Source of the DNA: an uncultured Clostridia bacterium
GTDB lineage: Bacteria; Bacillota; Clostridia; HGM11327
Direction of reading: 5' to 3'
Length of the DNA stretch: 6,612 bases
Assembly (NCBI GenBank): GCA_905210525.1
Contig: CAJLXE010000093.1
Location: 1-6,612, forward strand
This document shows, piece by piece, positions 1 to 6,612 of this stretch; within the stretch, counting starts at the first letter, position 1, and each line of letters opens with the position of its first letter. The notes under the pieces are model-generated. The model was not told the origin of the DNA, searched no databases, and saw nothing but the letters and a program-made list of their open reading frames with translations. Both the position numbers and the translations under genes were made by a program.

Positions 1-3000
1 AGTGCTTTTTATAGCTGCGCTTGCCCTATCGCATATGGCACTTGCTTTTTCGGGTGCGGTGTTTGTATCGGCGCCGGCGGCGGCGTACGCTTTAGGGAAA
101 AACAGAAAGCAAAAAGAAATAACTCTTTCGGCGGAAGAAGAGGATATAATAGATTTTACGGCAAAGGGTGCGTGGAATTATTTCAAAGAGTTTTGTACGG
201 AACAGACAAATTATCTTCCGCCGGATAATTTTCAGGAGGAACCGTACAAGGGTGCTGTTATGCGCACATCGCCTACCAACATAGGAATGATGCTTTGCGG
301 ATGCGTTGCGGCTGAAATACTCGGCTATATAAACGTAAAGGACGCAGCAAAAATGATTCACGGAGCACTGTCGTCTCTTGCCAAAATGGAAAAATTCAAC
401 GGGCATCCTTATAATTGGTACGATATAGTTACCCTTAAGCCGCTCAGACCTCTGTTTGTATCAACTGCCGATAACGGTAATCTTGCGTGCTGCCTTGTTG
501 CTGTAAGGCAGGCGATTGAAGGATATAAGCCGTGTGTTACGGATCCCGATGTTATTGTAATGCTTAACGAAAGTCTGAATATTATCCGTTCGGTACTCAG
601 GGATATGGATTTTTCAATGCTGTATGACAGTAAGAAGGACCTGTTTTCGGTGGGATACGACGTGCAGGAACAAAGACTTTCGGAATATGCTTACGATATG
701 TTTGCTTCGGAAGCAAGGCAGGCAAGCTTTTATGCGCTTATAGCAGGTCAGGCGCCCATAAAGCATTGGAGGCGTTTGTCAAGAATAGTCGTAAAACGTA
801 ACGGAAGGTATATTCTTAAATCGTGGAGCGGTTCCATGTTTGAATATCTTATGCCGGCACTGCTTATGCGGACATATGACAAAACGTTATGGAGCAATGC
901 TTTTAACGGAATAATAGGAGAACAGATCCGTTATGCAGGCAAGGCAAAGAGACCGTGGGGTATATCGGAATCGGGTTATTGGCTTTTTGATTCCGAAAAG
1001 TATTATCAGTACAAAGCTTTCGGAATACCGTATGCCGCAGTTCGTTATACAAAGACAGAAGAATATGTTGCGGCTCCTTACGCAACGGCGCTTGCGTTGG
1101 AATTTGCACCGTATGCGGCGGCAAAGAATCTCATAAGGCTCAAAAACATGGGAATGTGCTCAAGATTCGGGTTTTATGAGGCAGTGGATATGTCCGGAGA
1201 AACAAAAAATATAATAAAATCACACATGGCTCACCATGAAGGAATGAGTCTTATAGCGGCGGCAAACTGTCTGAAAAAAAACTGCATTGTCGATTTGTTT
1301 CATTCCGCGCCGGAAGTGAAGGCGGGGGAAATACTTCTTCAGGAAAAACTGCCGGATGTTATACAGCCCGATGCCGCGCCGAGAAAGACAACCGATAAGG
1401 CGCCGGATATTTATGTGAGAAATATCGAAGAAAGCTTCAGCGGAATAACGGGGCGTCCGCACTGCGCAATGCTTACAAACGGCTCTCTGAGTATGGTGGT
1501 GAGCAATTCCGGAGCAAACGTTTCATTTGCGGGAGATATTATGCTTAATAAATGGAAAAGCGATGCTGTGAGCGAGGCTTACGGTCACTTTATATTTATC
1601 AAGGATTCGCGCAGTGATATGATATATTCGGTTACGCCGTCGCCGATTTACGGCAGAAGCTCATACAGCAGCGTTACGTTTAAGCCGGACAGCATAGCCT
1701 TTGCAAGAAAAGCCGGAGGAATCCGCACGGACCTGAATATAACCGTATGTCCGGACCGCAACGCTTCGATATTCAGGCTTTTGATAAAAAATACTCATAA
1801 CAGAGCAAAAAATATTGTTGCGGCAGATTATTTTGAGCCTTGTCTGGAAACGTGGGAAGAGAACAATTCTCATCCGGCATATTCGGATATGTTTACGGAA
1901 ACGCGTTTTATTAAAGAAAACAATATAATAGTAACCGAGAGGATTCCTCATACGGAGGGAAAGTCAAAGCAGTACGCCGCCGTTATGGCAGTTTGCTCCA
2001 AGGCAAAGGCGGTATATCCGGTGATGTCGAGGTATGATTTTATCGGACGAAACAAAACGGTTGCAGCTCCGCATTTTGCGGATAAGGATTTTGACTTTGA
2101 TGCGGTGTCAAAAAACGGCCTTTTCCCATGCGCCGCTCTCGGGGTACAGCTTGAGCTTGCACCCGGCGAAAGCGCCGAAGTGATTTATGTTATTGCATAT
2201 GCGGAAAATTATTCGGATATTCTTAACATTACACAGTATTTTACTGCGGAAAGCAATTCTGCCGGGGCATTTGAGCTTGCGTTTGAACACGCAAAGATAC
2301 TCACGCAATATAAACGCATAGAAGCAAAACAGTATAAGCTTATAAACAGCATACTGTCTGCACTTTATTATCCTCAGGCATATAACAGAACCGCAACGCC
2401 GTGCAGTAAACCTTTGCTGTGGCAGTTCGGCATATCGGGAGATTTGCCCATAATATGCTGTAAGACGTCGGGAGATGATCTTGGCGGTCTGAAGCTTATG
2501 CTTAAAGTATTTGAATATATATCATCGGGAAACGTAAAAGCGGATCTTGTTGTAATAACGGGGGATGACGGATATCATAAAAGCAATTACGATGCGGTGC
2601 ATGAGCTTATAGCGACGTCTGCCTGCAGGGACATGATAGGTAAAAAAGGCGGAATATTTATTATAAGAAACGAGCTTAACCCTCATGAGTGCGATACGAT
2701 TTCAAAATGCGCGGCGGTATCGGTTTACGGAAGTGAATCACGCATATATGCTCAGTTAATTTCGGAAGAAAGATATATAAGAAAAGAAAACGTTGCGATA
2801 TTACCCGGATTTACGGGGAAAAACACATCAAAAGAAACAGTGCGCCCGGATCTTTTGTTCTTTAACGGCTACGGGGGCTTTGATGCTGAGAAAAACGAAT
2901 ACACGATTCTTCTTAACGACGGAATCAACACGCCTGCACCGTGGTGCAATGTGTTGGCGAATCAGGTGTTCGGCAGCGTGGTGACAGAAAGCGGGGGCGG

Positions 3001-5248
3001 TTATACCTGGTACAAAAACAGCAGAGAAAACAAGCTTACATCATGGTGCAACGATCCTGTAAGCGATGTTCAGTCGGAAGCGGTATATATAAAGGACGAT
3101 TCGGCAATGCAGTATGTTACGCCGTCAAGAATAACCGATAAAACGGGACGTTATACGGTGTCATACGGACTTGGCTATGCAAAGTACCGTCGTTGTGCAA
3201 ATAAGCTGGATGTAACGCAGACTGTTTTTGTGCCGCCGTCGGACAGTATAAAAGTATCTTTGCTTGATATTAAAAATGAAAGCGATATTGCAAAAAAGCT
3301 TTCGGTGTATTACTATGCGGACTGCAATTTATCTTCGGCAGTGTCGCGGATAAGAGACGACATTGCGGTGACGCAATCGGAATCGGATGGAATAATTTAT
3401 GCAAGAAACCTGAATATTCCCGAAAACGGGTATATGTTTATGGGGTGTACCGGTAAATCGGATGCATTTTTATCACGCAAGACAGACTTTTTCGGCAGAA
3501 CGGGAAACTTTGCTCATCCTAAAGCCTTGGATTATTCTACATGGAAAAATTCGGGGGACAAAGGCACTGCGGATTGCATGGTAATAAAAAAATCAATAGA
3601 GGTAAAACCGCATTGTTCAGAAAAATTGGTGCTTGTTCTCGGAGGCGCTGAAAGCGTTCAGGCCATACGCGTACTGAAAAATAAATATTCGTCTGTTTCG
3701 GGCGCCGAAAATATGTTTAAGGATACAAGCGGTTATTATACGGATGTTACAAGACCGTTCAGGATAACGACAAACAACAGCGCGCTTGATATGCTGTTCA
3801 ATAATTTCCTTATGTATCAGGCTTATGTCTGCCGATACAATGCAAAAACGTCGTTTTATCAGTGCTCGGGAGCATACGGATTCAGAGATCAGCTTCAGGA
3901 TGTGCTTGCTTTTATGTATTGCGACAGAAACGAAGCGCGTAAGCATATTTTAAGAGCAGCACGTCAGCAGTTTGAAGAGGGTGATGTGCGGCATTGGTGG
4001 CACGAAAGCACGGGCTGGGGAATAAGAACAAAAATATCGGACGACATGGTATTTTTACCGTATGTAAGCTGTGAATATGCTCAATTTACGGGCGATATGC
4101 AGATTTTTGAAGAAAAAGTGCCGTTTGTTAAAGGTCAGGAAATACGCGAAGGCGCAAAGTCTGATTTCGGAAGAGCATATTTTTCCGATAATACGGCGAC
4201 TCTTTATGAACACTGTATGCTGGCGCTTAAGAAATCTTTCAGAATAGGTTCGCACGGACTTCCGCTTATAGGAACGGGAGACTGGAATGACGGATTTGAC
4301 AGGATAGGCGAAAACGGAAAGGGTGAAAGCGTATGGCTTGCGTTTTTCATTCACTGGGTAATGCGTAAGTTTGTAAATATATCTGCTTTCTTTAATAAAA
4401 CAGAGGATATGAAATTTATTGCGGAGGCCTGCAATATGCTTGAAAGCGGAATAAAGCAGAGTGCGTGGGACGGAGCGTGGTACAGACGCGCATATTACGA
4501 TGACGGAACGCCGGTAGGAAGCAGTGAATCCGACGAATGCAAGATAGACGTAATTGCTCAGGCATGGGCGGCTATTGCGGATATAACCGAGCGCGAGAAA
4601 GTAACAAAAGCTCTTGAATCTGCGGAAAAGTATCTTGTGGACGAAGAAAACGGAATAGTAAAGCTGTTTTGGCCTCCGTTCAAGAATACACAACGGAATC
4701 CCGGGTATATAAAGGCATACAAAAGCGGCATAAGAGAAAACGGCGGGCAATATACGCATGGTGCGATATGGCTTGCGGCGGCTTATGCGGCGCGTAAAGA
4801 AGGGTCAAAAGCTCTGAGAATACTGAATATGCTGAATCCGGTAAATCATGCGTTGACGAAGTCCGATGCGGACAAATATAAGGTTGAGCCGTTTGTCGTG
4901 GCGGCAGACGTATATTCGGCAGAGGGCAGTGAAGGCATGGGCGGATGGACGTGGTATACGGGGTCGGCGTCATGGATGTATAAGGTAATAATTGAAGATA
5001 TTCTCGGCATAAGAATAAAGGGCGATACAATGACAGTATCGCCGGTTGTTGACAAAACAATGCTTCCGTACAGGGTGGAATATGAGCACAGAAAAGACGG
5101 AACAACGTCGTTCTATACCATAGACGTTATTTCTTCAGGTTCGCAGAAAAGCTGTATGCTTGACGGAAACGAATGTGTGAACGGAATAATAGAGCTTGCT
5201 GCGGATGGGAAAAAGCACAAGATTGTTGTGGATATAAATACAGACTGA
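1..5248 (+). CDS. Cyclic beta-1,2-glucan synthase, C-terminal 1748 residues (5' end outside window)
   Basis: The product is the C-terminal part of a membrane-bound NdvB/ChvB-type enzyme. In this family a GT84 domain builds linear beta-1,2-glucan from UDP-glucose, a middle domain closes the ring by transglycosylation, and GH94 trims chains by phosphorolysis. Residue numbers count from the first full codon, at base 2. Residues 1-32 are hydrophobic and match the last membrane segment before the middle domain. Residues 35-450 are glycoamylase/GH189-like, with LPPDNFQ, RTSPTNIG, ASEARQ (Glu237), WSGSMFEYLMP, WGISESGY (Glu323) and APYATALAL. A first beta-sandwich spans about 472-720, followed by a connector with GISGDLP (810-816). 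GH94 begins near NGYGGF (955) and includes SGGGYTW, YGFRDQLQD (1292-1300), RHWWH, GDWND (probable catalytic acid Asp1430), QYTHGA (His1586) and WYTGSASW (Thr1653-Gly1654, phosphate site). A C-terminal sandwich ends at TGA. Full-length family members have about 2800 residues, so roughly 1000 are missing. The GTG at base 2 is probably an internal Val codon. A lone GH94 phosphorylase is excluded by the middle domain. Confidence 0.93.
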   Translation, partial: VLFIAALALSHMALAFSGAVFVSAPAAAYALGKNRKQKEITLSAEEEDIIDFTAKGAWNYFKEFCTEQTNYLPPDNFQEEPYKGAVMRTSPTNIGMMLCGCVAAEILGYINVKDAAKMIHGALSSLAKMEKFNGHPYNWYDIVTLKPLRPLFVSTADNGNLACCLVAVRQAIEGYKPCVTDPDVIVMLNESLNIIRSVLRDMDFSMLYDSKKDLFSVGYDVQEQRLSEYAYDMFASEARQASFYALIAGQAPIKHWRRLSRIVVKRNGRYILKSWSGSMFEYLMPALLMRTYDKTLWSNAFNGIIGEQIRYAGKAKRPWGISESGYWLFDSEKYYQYKAFGIPYAAVRYTKTEEYVAAPYATALALEFAPYAAAKNLIRLKNMGMCSRFGFYEAVDMSGETKNIIKSHMAHHEGMSLIAAANCLKKNCIVDLFHSAPEVKAGEILLQEKLPDVIQPDAAPRKTTDKAPDIYVRNIEESFSGITGRPHCAMLTNGSLSMVVSNSGANVSFAGDIMLNKWKSDAVSEAYGHFIFIKDSRSDMIYSVTPSPIYGRSSYSSVTFKPDSIAFARKAGGIRTDLNITVCPDRNASIFRLLIKNTHNRAKNIVAADYFEPCLETWEENNSHPAYSDMFTETRFIKENNIIVTERIPHTEGKSKQYAAVMAVCSKAKAVYPVMSRYDFIGRNKTVAAPHFADKDFDFDAVSKNGLFPCAALGVQLELAPGESAEVIYVIAYAENYSDILNITQYFTAESNSAGAFELAFEHAKILTQYKRIEAKQYKLINSILSALYYPQAYNRTATPCSKPLLWQFGISGDLPIICCKTSGDDLGGLKLMLKVFEYISSGNVKADLVVITGDDGYHKSNYDAVHELIATSACRDMIGKKGGIFIIRNELNPHECDTISKCAAVSVYGSESRIYAQLISEERYIRKENVAILPGFTGKNTSKETVRPDLLFFNGYGGFDAEKNEYTILLNDGINTPAPWCNVLANQVFGSVVTESGGGYTWYKNSRENKLTSWCNDPVSDVQSEAVYIKDDSAMQYVTPSRITDKTGRYTVSYGLGYAKYRRCANKLDVTQTVFVPPSDSIKVSLLDIKNESDIAKKLSVYYYADCNLSSAVSRIRDDIAVTQSESDGIIYARNLNIPENGYMFMGCTGKSDAFLSRKTDFFGRTGNFAHPKALDYSTWKNSGDKGTADCMVIKKSIEVKPHCSEKLVLVLGGAESVQAIRVLKNKYSSVSGAENMFKDTSGYYTDVTRPFRITTNNSALDMLFNNFLMYQAYVCRYNAKTSFYQCSGAYGFRDQLQDVLAFMYCDRNEARKHILRAARQQFEEGDVRHWWHESTGWGIRTKISDDMVFLPYVSCEYAQFTGDMQIFEEKVPFVKGQEIREGAKSDFGRAYFSDNTATLYEHCMLALKKSFRIGSHGLPLIGTGDWNDGFDRIGENGKGESVWLAFFIHWVMRKFVNISAFFNKTEDMKFIAEACNMLESGIKQSAWDGAWYRRAYYDDGTPVGSSESDECKIDVIAQAWAAIADITEREKVTKALESAEKYLVDEENGIVKLFWPPFKNTQRNPGYIKAYKSGIRENGGQYTHGAIWLAAAYAARKEGSKALRILNMLNPVNHALTKSDADKYKVEPFVVAADVYSAEGSEGMGGWTWYTGSASWMYKVIIEDILGIRIKGDTMTVSPVVDKTMLPYRVEYEHRKDGTTSFYTIDVISSGSQKSCMLDGNECVNGIIELAADGKKHKIVVDINTD

Positions 5249-5259
5249 ATCTCGGGTCT

Positions 5260-6489
5260 TCAAAGCTCGGGAAAATCGTTTCCGCGTATTATCGGAACAA
5301 GCTTGAAATCGGGTCTGCTTTCTGTTGCGGGCAGACCTGTACATAATTGGTAAATATCGCTTGCCAGTATGTCTATGTCGAACATACGGGTGTCGGCGAT
5401 GGATTTTTTGTATGCCGGAACATTGGTTATTACGGGAATTGAGGAATGTTCTGTTATGTATTTTATAACATAGGATGATTCCTGCCTGAAACCGAGTATT
5501 CTTGCATAATGCGTATCTGTATTTTTTTTGCAGTGTTCAACGGTATCCTTTGTTATTCCGAGCAATATGTTGTACATTATTCGTTTTATCGCGGTTCTTG
5601 TGTAACGCTTCGAGTGAATATTTTCAATCATATCTTCAAAAGTGCCGTCAAATCTGTGTGTTATGAAAAGATTTTCAAGACCCTCGGTTATTCCGGAAAT
5701 TTTGGCGAGAGAATCTGTGTTGTGTCTGAGCAGGGCGTATTTTATCATTCGGAAGAAATCGTCATCCTGCGCGTATTTTTTTTGCTGAGATATCATTTTT
5801 GCCGTTTTTGCAGACATTTTTCCGCTTAAGGTACTGAATCTGTTTTCTTTTATTGCCTTTCTTAAGGCTGTTGCCGACATATAATCGGAAAAACCGTTTT
5901 CATCGTGATATCCTGCGCCCATTCTGTGTACGGACACGGGCTGTATGGGGCTTTCAAATTGTATGAGTTTTTTTATGTATTCTATTGCAAGTATTGTGTT
6001 GGGTAATGACAGAGCCATTTTTTCTTCTTCCGAAAGGTTGAAGTATTTTGCTAAGGCATTGCTGCGCGCCTGTGCGAACGGCTGTTTTTCGTCGAGATTT
6101 CTTGCGAGTTCTTTTTTGAAGCTGTAAGGCTCGTCGGCGAGTACGGACGCTATTTTTCCGAGAAATGATAATTCCGTTTCCGCACCGAACGACAGATAAT
6201 CAATGCATTTCAGAGAATCGAGTATTTTAACTCCCCCGAATGCAAAAAGCTCTGCCGACTGGAGTGCAAAAAGCGTCGGAAGTTCCAGAACCACGTCGGC
6301 GCCGCCCTCAAGAGCGAGTCTTGTTCTGAACTGTTTGTCATACATGGCAGGTTCGCCGCGCTGCACAAAATTTCCGGACATTATGCATATTACCGCATCT
6401 GAATGAGTCAATGCTTTTGTTTCCTGAATGTGGTATGCGTGTCCGGGTGTAAACGGATTGTATTCCGATATTACGGCGCTTATTTTCAT
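5260..6489 (-). CDS. tmcAL: tRNA(Met) cytidine acetate ligase TmcAL (YlbM family)
   Basis: TmcAL is cytoplasmic. It activates acetate with ATP as acetyl-adenylate and acetylates the wobble cytidine (C34) of elongator tRNA-Met to ac4C, which supports AUG decoding. The gene is complete at 409 residues, close to the roughly 415 of Bacillus subtilis YlbM. The N-terminal HIGH-type nucleotidyltransferase fold shows EYNPFTPGHAYHI (residues 9-21), with Thr14 and His17 at the usual HxGH positions. Further family signatures are MSGNFVQRGEPA (37-48), VLELP (67-71), SFGAE with Gly102, LPNTILAIEY with Asn164, HRMGAGYHD with Arg189, SATALR (205-210), KRYTRTAIKRIMYNILL (294-310) and ARILGF (329-334). Gly102, Asn164 and Arg189 fit the ATP-contact positions I recall for YlbM. 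The ATG start is fixed by a strong ribosome binding site 8 bases upstream and by the conserved N-terminus. The gene converges on the glucan synthase gene with an 11-bp gap. The neighbours often seen beside it in other Bacillota (yceD-rpmF, ackA) are not in the window. The Thr in place of the first His is the one oddity. Confidence 0.95.
   Translation of the reverse strand: MKISAVISEYNPFTPGHAYHIQETKALTHSDAVICIMSGNFVQRGEPAMYDKQFRTRLALEGGADVVLELPTLFALQSAELFAFGGVKILDSLKCIDYLSFGAETELSFLGKIASVLADEPYSFKKELARNLDEKQPFAQARSNALAKYFNLSEEEKMALSLPNTILAIEYIKKLIQFESPIQPVSVHRMGAGYHDENGFSDYMSATALRKAIKENRFSTLSGKMSAKTAKMISQQKKYAQDDDFFRMIKYALLRHNTDSLAKISGITEGLENLFITHRFDGTFEDMIENIHSKRYTRTAIKRIMYNILLGITKDTVEHCKKNTDTHYARILGFRQESSYVIKYITEHSSIPVITNVPAYKKSIADTRMFDIDILASDIYQLCTGLPATESRPDFKLVPIIRGNDFPEL
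5310..5339. other. Inverted repeat (potential stem-loop) inside the 3' end of tmcAL
   Basis: GGTCTGC (5312-5318) and GCAGACC (5331-5337) form a perfect 7-bp inverted repeat around a 12-base loop. One G-T pair and one C-G pair extend it to 9 bp. It lies about 60 bases past the glucan synthase stop and within tmcAL codons for the TGLPATESRP region. No T-run follows on either strand, so it is not a standard intrinsic terminator. It might protect or end the 3' tail of the glucan synthase mRNA, or it may be chance. Confidence 0.3.
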
Positions 6490-6497
6490 GTCGAAAT

Positions 6498-6505
6498 CCC
6501 TCCTT
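6498..6505 (-). promoter_or_regulatory. Ribosome binding site of tmcAL
   Basis: On the minus strand the bases read AAGGAGGG, a near-perfect complement to the 3' end of 16S rRNA. Eight bases separate it from the ATG at 6489-6487. This decides the start codon and suggests efficient translation, as is usual in Bacillota. Confidence 0.9.
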
Positions 6506-6510
6506 CTGAG

Positions 6511-6612
6511 CCGGTGATGTTTTAGCTTCGGTAATTTTTGAAAATTAATAATTGAAAGTTATGCTTAAATAAAATATTAATTGAAAATTGATATTATAAT
6601 TTTATTATATAG
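6511..6612. other. AT-rich leader/intergenic stretch upstream of tmcAL with TTGAAA-type repeats
   Basis: This stretch has no credible reading frame. It is far richer in A and T than the genes, especially from 6532 onward. Three copies of a 9-base unit lie on the + strand: TTGAAAATT at 6538-6546, TTGAAAGTT at 6552-6560 and TTGAAAATT at 6581-6589. They are flanked by ATTAAT-like bases. The spacing (14 and 29 bases) is irregular, so this is not a clean tandem array. No tRNA, riboswitch-like fold or long stem is evident. It probably holds the tmcAL promoter and perhaps the start of a divergent transcript. Confidence 0.6.
6593..6598 (-). promoter_or_regulatory. Possible -10 element for tmcAL
   Basis: The minus strand reads TATAAT here, a perfect sigma-A -10 hexamer that would give a leader of about 95-100 bases. 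A second TATAAT lies at 6604-6609 on the same strand. The matching -35 boxes would fall beyond the window edge and cannot be checked. In sequence this rich in A and T such hexamers arise by chance, so the call is weak. Confidence 0.25.

Noticed and set aside
2..4. GTG at base 2 as the true start of the large gene
   Set aside because: The frame is open to the window edge, no ribosome binding site can be seen, and the family always has a large GT84 membrane part upstream. The hydrophobic first residues fit an internal transmembrane segment. It cannot be fully excluded from this window alone.
1274..1281. A8 tract inside the glucan synthase gene as a frameshift or slippage site (similar A8 runs occur in tmcAL near 5522-5529 and 5776-5783)
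   Set aside because: The frame stays open and domain similarity continues across each run. They encode Lys-Lys pairs in an A-rich genome, with no stimulatory structure evident.
4055..4759. 234-codon open frame on the minus strand
   Set aside because: It lies opposite the most conserved part of the GH94 barrel, has no recognisable domain, and has a composition (many Arg, Tyr, Phe, Ile, Ser) typical of an antisense shadow.
4680..5105. 141-codon open frame on the minus strand
   Set aside because: It is antisense to the GH94 C-terminal region, Pro/Cys/His/Tyr-rich and without family resemblance, so it is a shadow frame.
5266..5279. GGAAA/TTTCC mini-hairpin near the gene junction as a terminator
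   Set aside because: The stem is only 5 bp and mostly A-T, no T-run follows on either strand, and it lies within tmcAL coding sequence.
5509..5829. 106-codon open frame on the + strand
   Set aside because: It is antisense to the well-conserved tmcAL gene, rich in Phe, Cys and Val, with no domain.

Overview
The window carries two convergent protein-coding genes and one short AT-rich intergenic stretch. The genes are moderately AT-rich with many ATA and AAA codons, and the tmcAL gene has a strong AAGGAGG-type ribosome binding site. Together these point to a low-to-mid-GC member of the Bacillota, most likely a Clostridia-type anaerobe. That placement is inference, as no taxonomic marker gene is present.

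Left and centre (1-5248, + strand): the 3' 1748 codons of a very large gene for a cyclic beta-1,2-glucan synthase (NdvB/ChvB-like). The gene enters from the left edge, so its N-terminal membrane glycosyltransferase part (GT84) lies outside the window. Visible here are the last hydrophobic segment, the middle glycoamylase-like domain that closes the ring (GH189-type), a first beta-sandwich, a connecting region, and a complete GH94 phosphorylase module with its own N-terminal sandwich, (alpha/alpha)6 barrel and C-terminal sandwich. The key motifs of the cyclisation and phosphorolysis modules are intact, so this looks like a working enzyme, not a relic.

Right (5260-6489, - strand): a complete 409-codon gene for TmcAL (YlbM), the acetate-dependent ligase that makes N4-acetylcytidine at the wobble base of elongator tRNA-Met. 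It ends 11 bp from the stop of the glucan synthase gene. The nucleotidyltransferase motif is TPGH in place of the HNGH I know from Bacillus YlbM.

Far right (6490-6612): the tmcAL leader and an AT-rich stretch with three TTGAAA-type repeats and possible promoter elements.

The two genes have no evident functional link. One makes an envelope or exported oligosaccharide, the other modifies a tRNA, and they only share a convergent junction. I found no RNA gene, CRISPR array, mobile element or clearly undescribed system.
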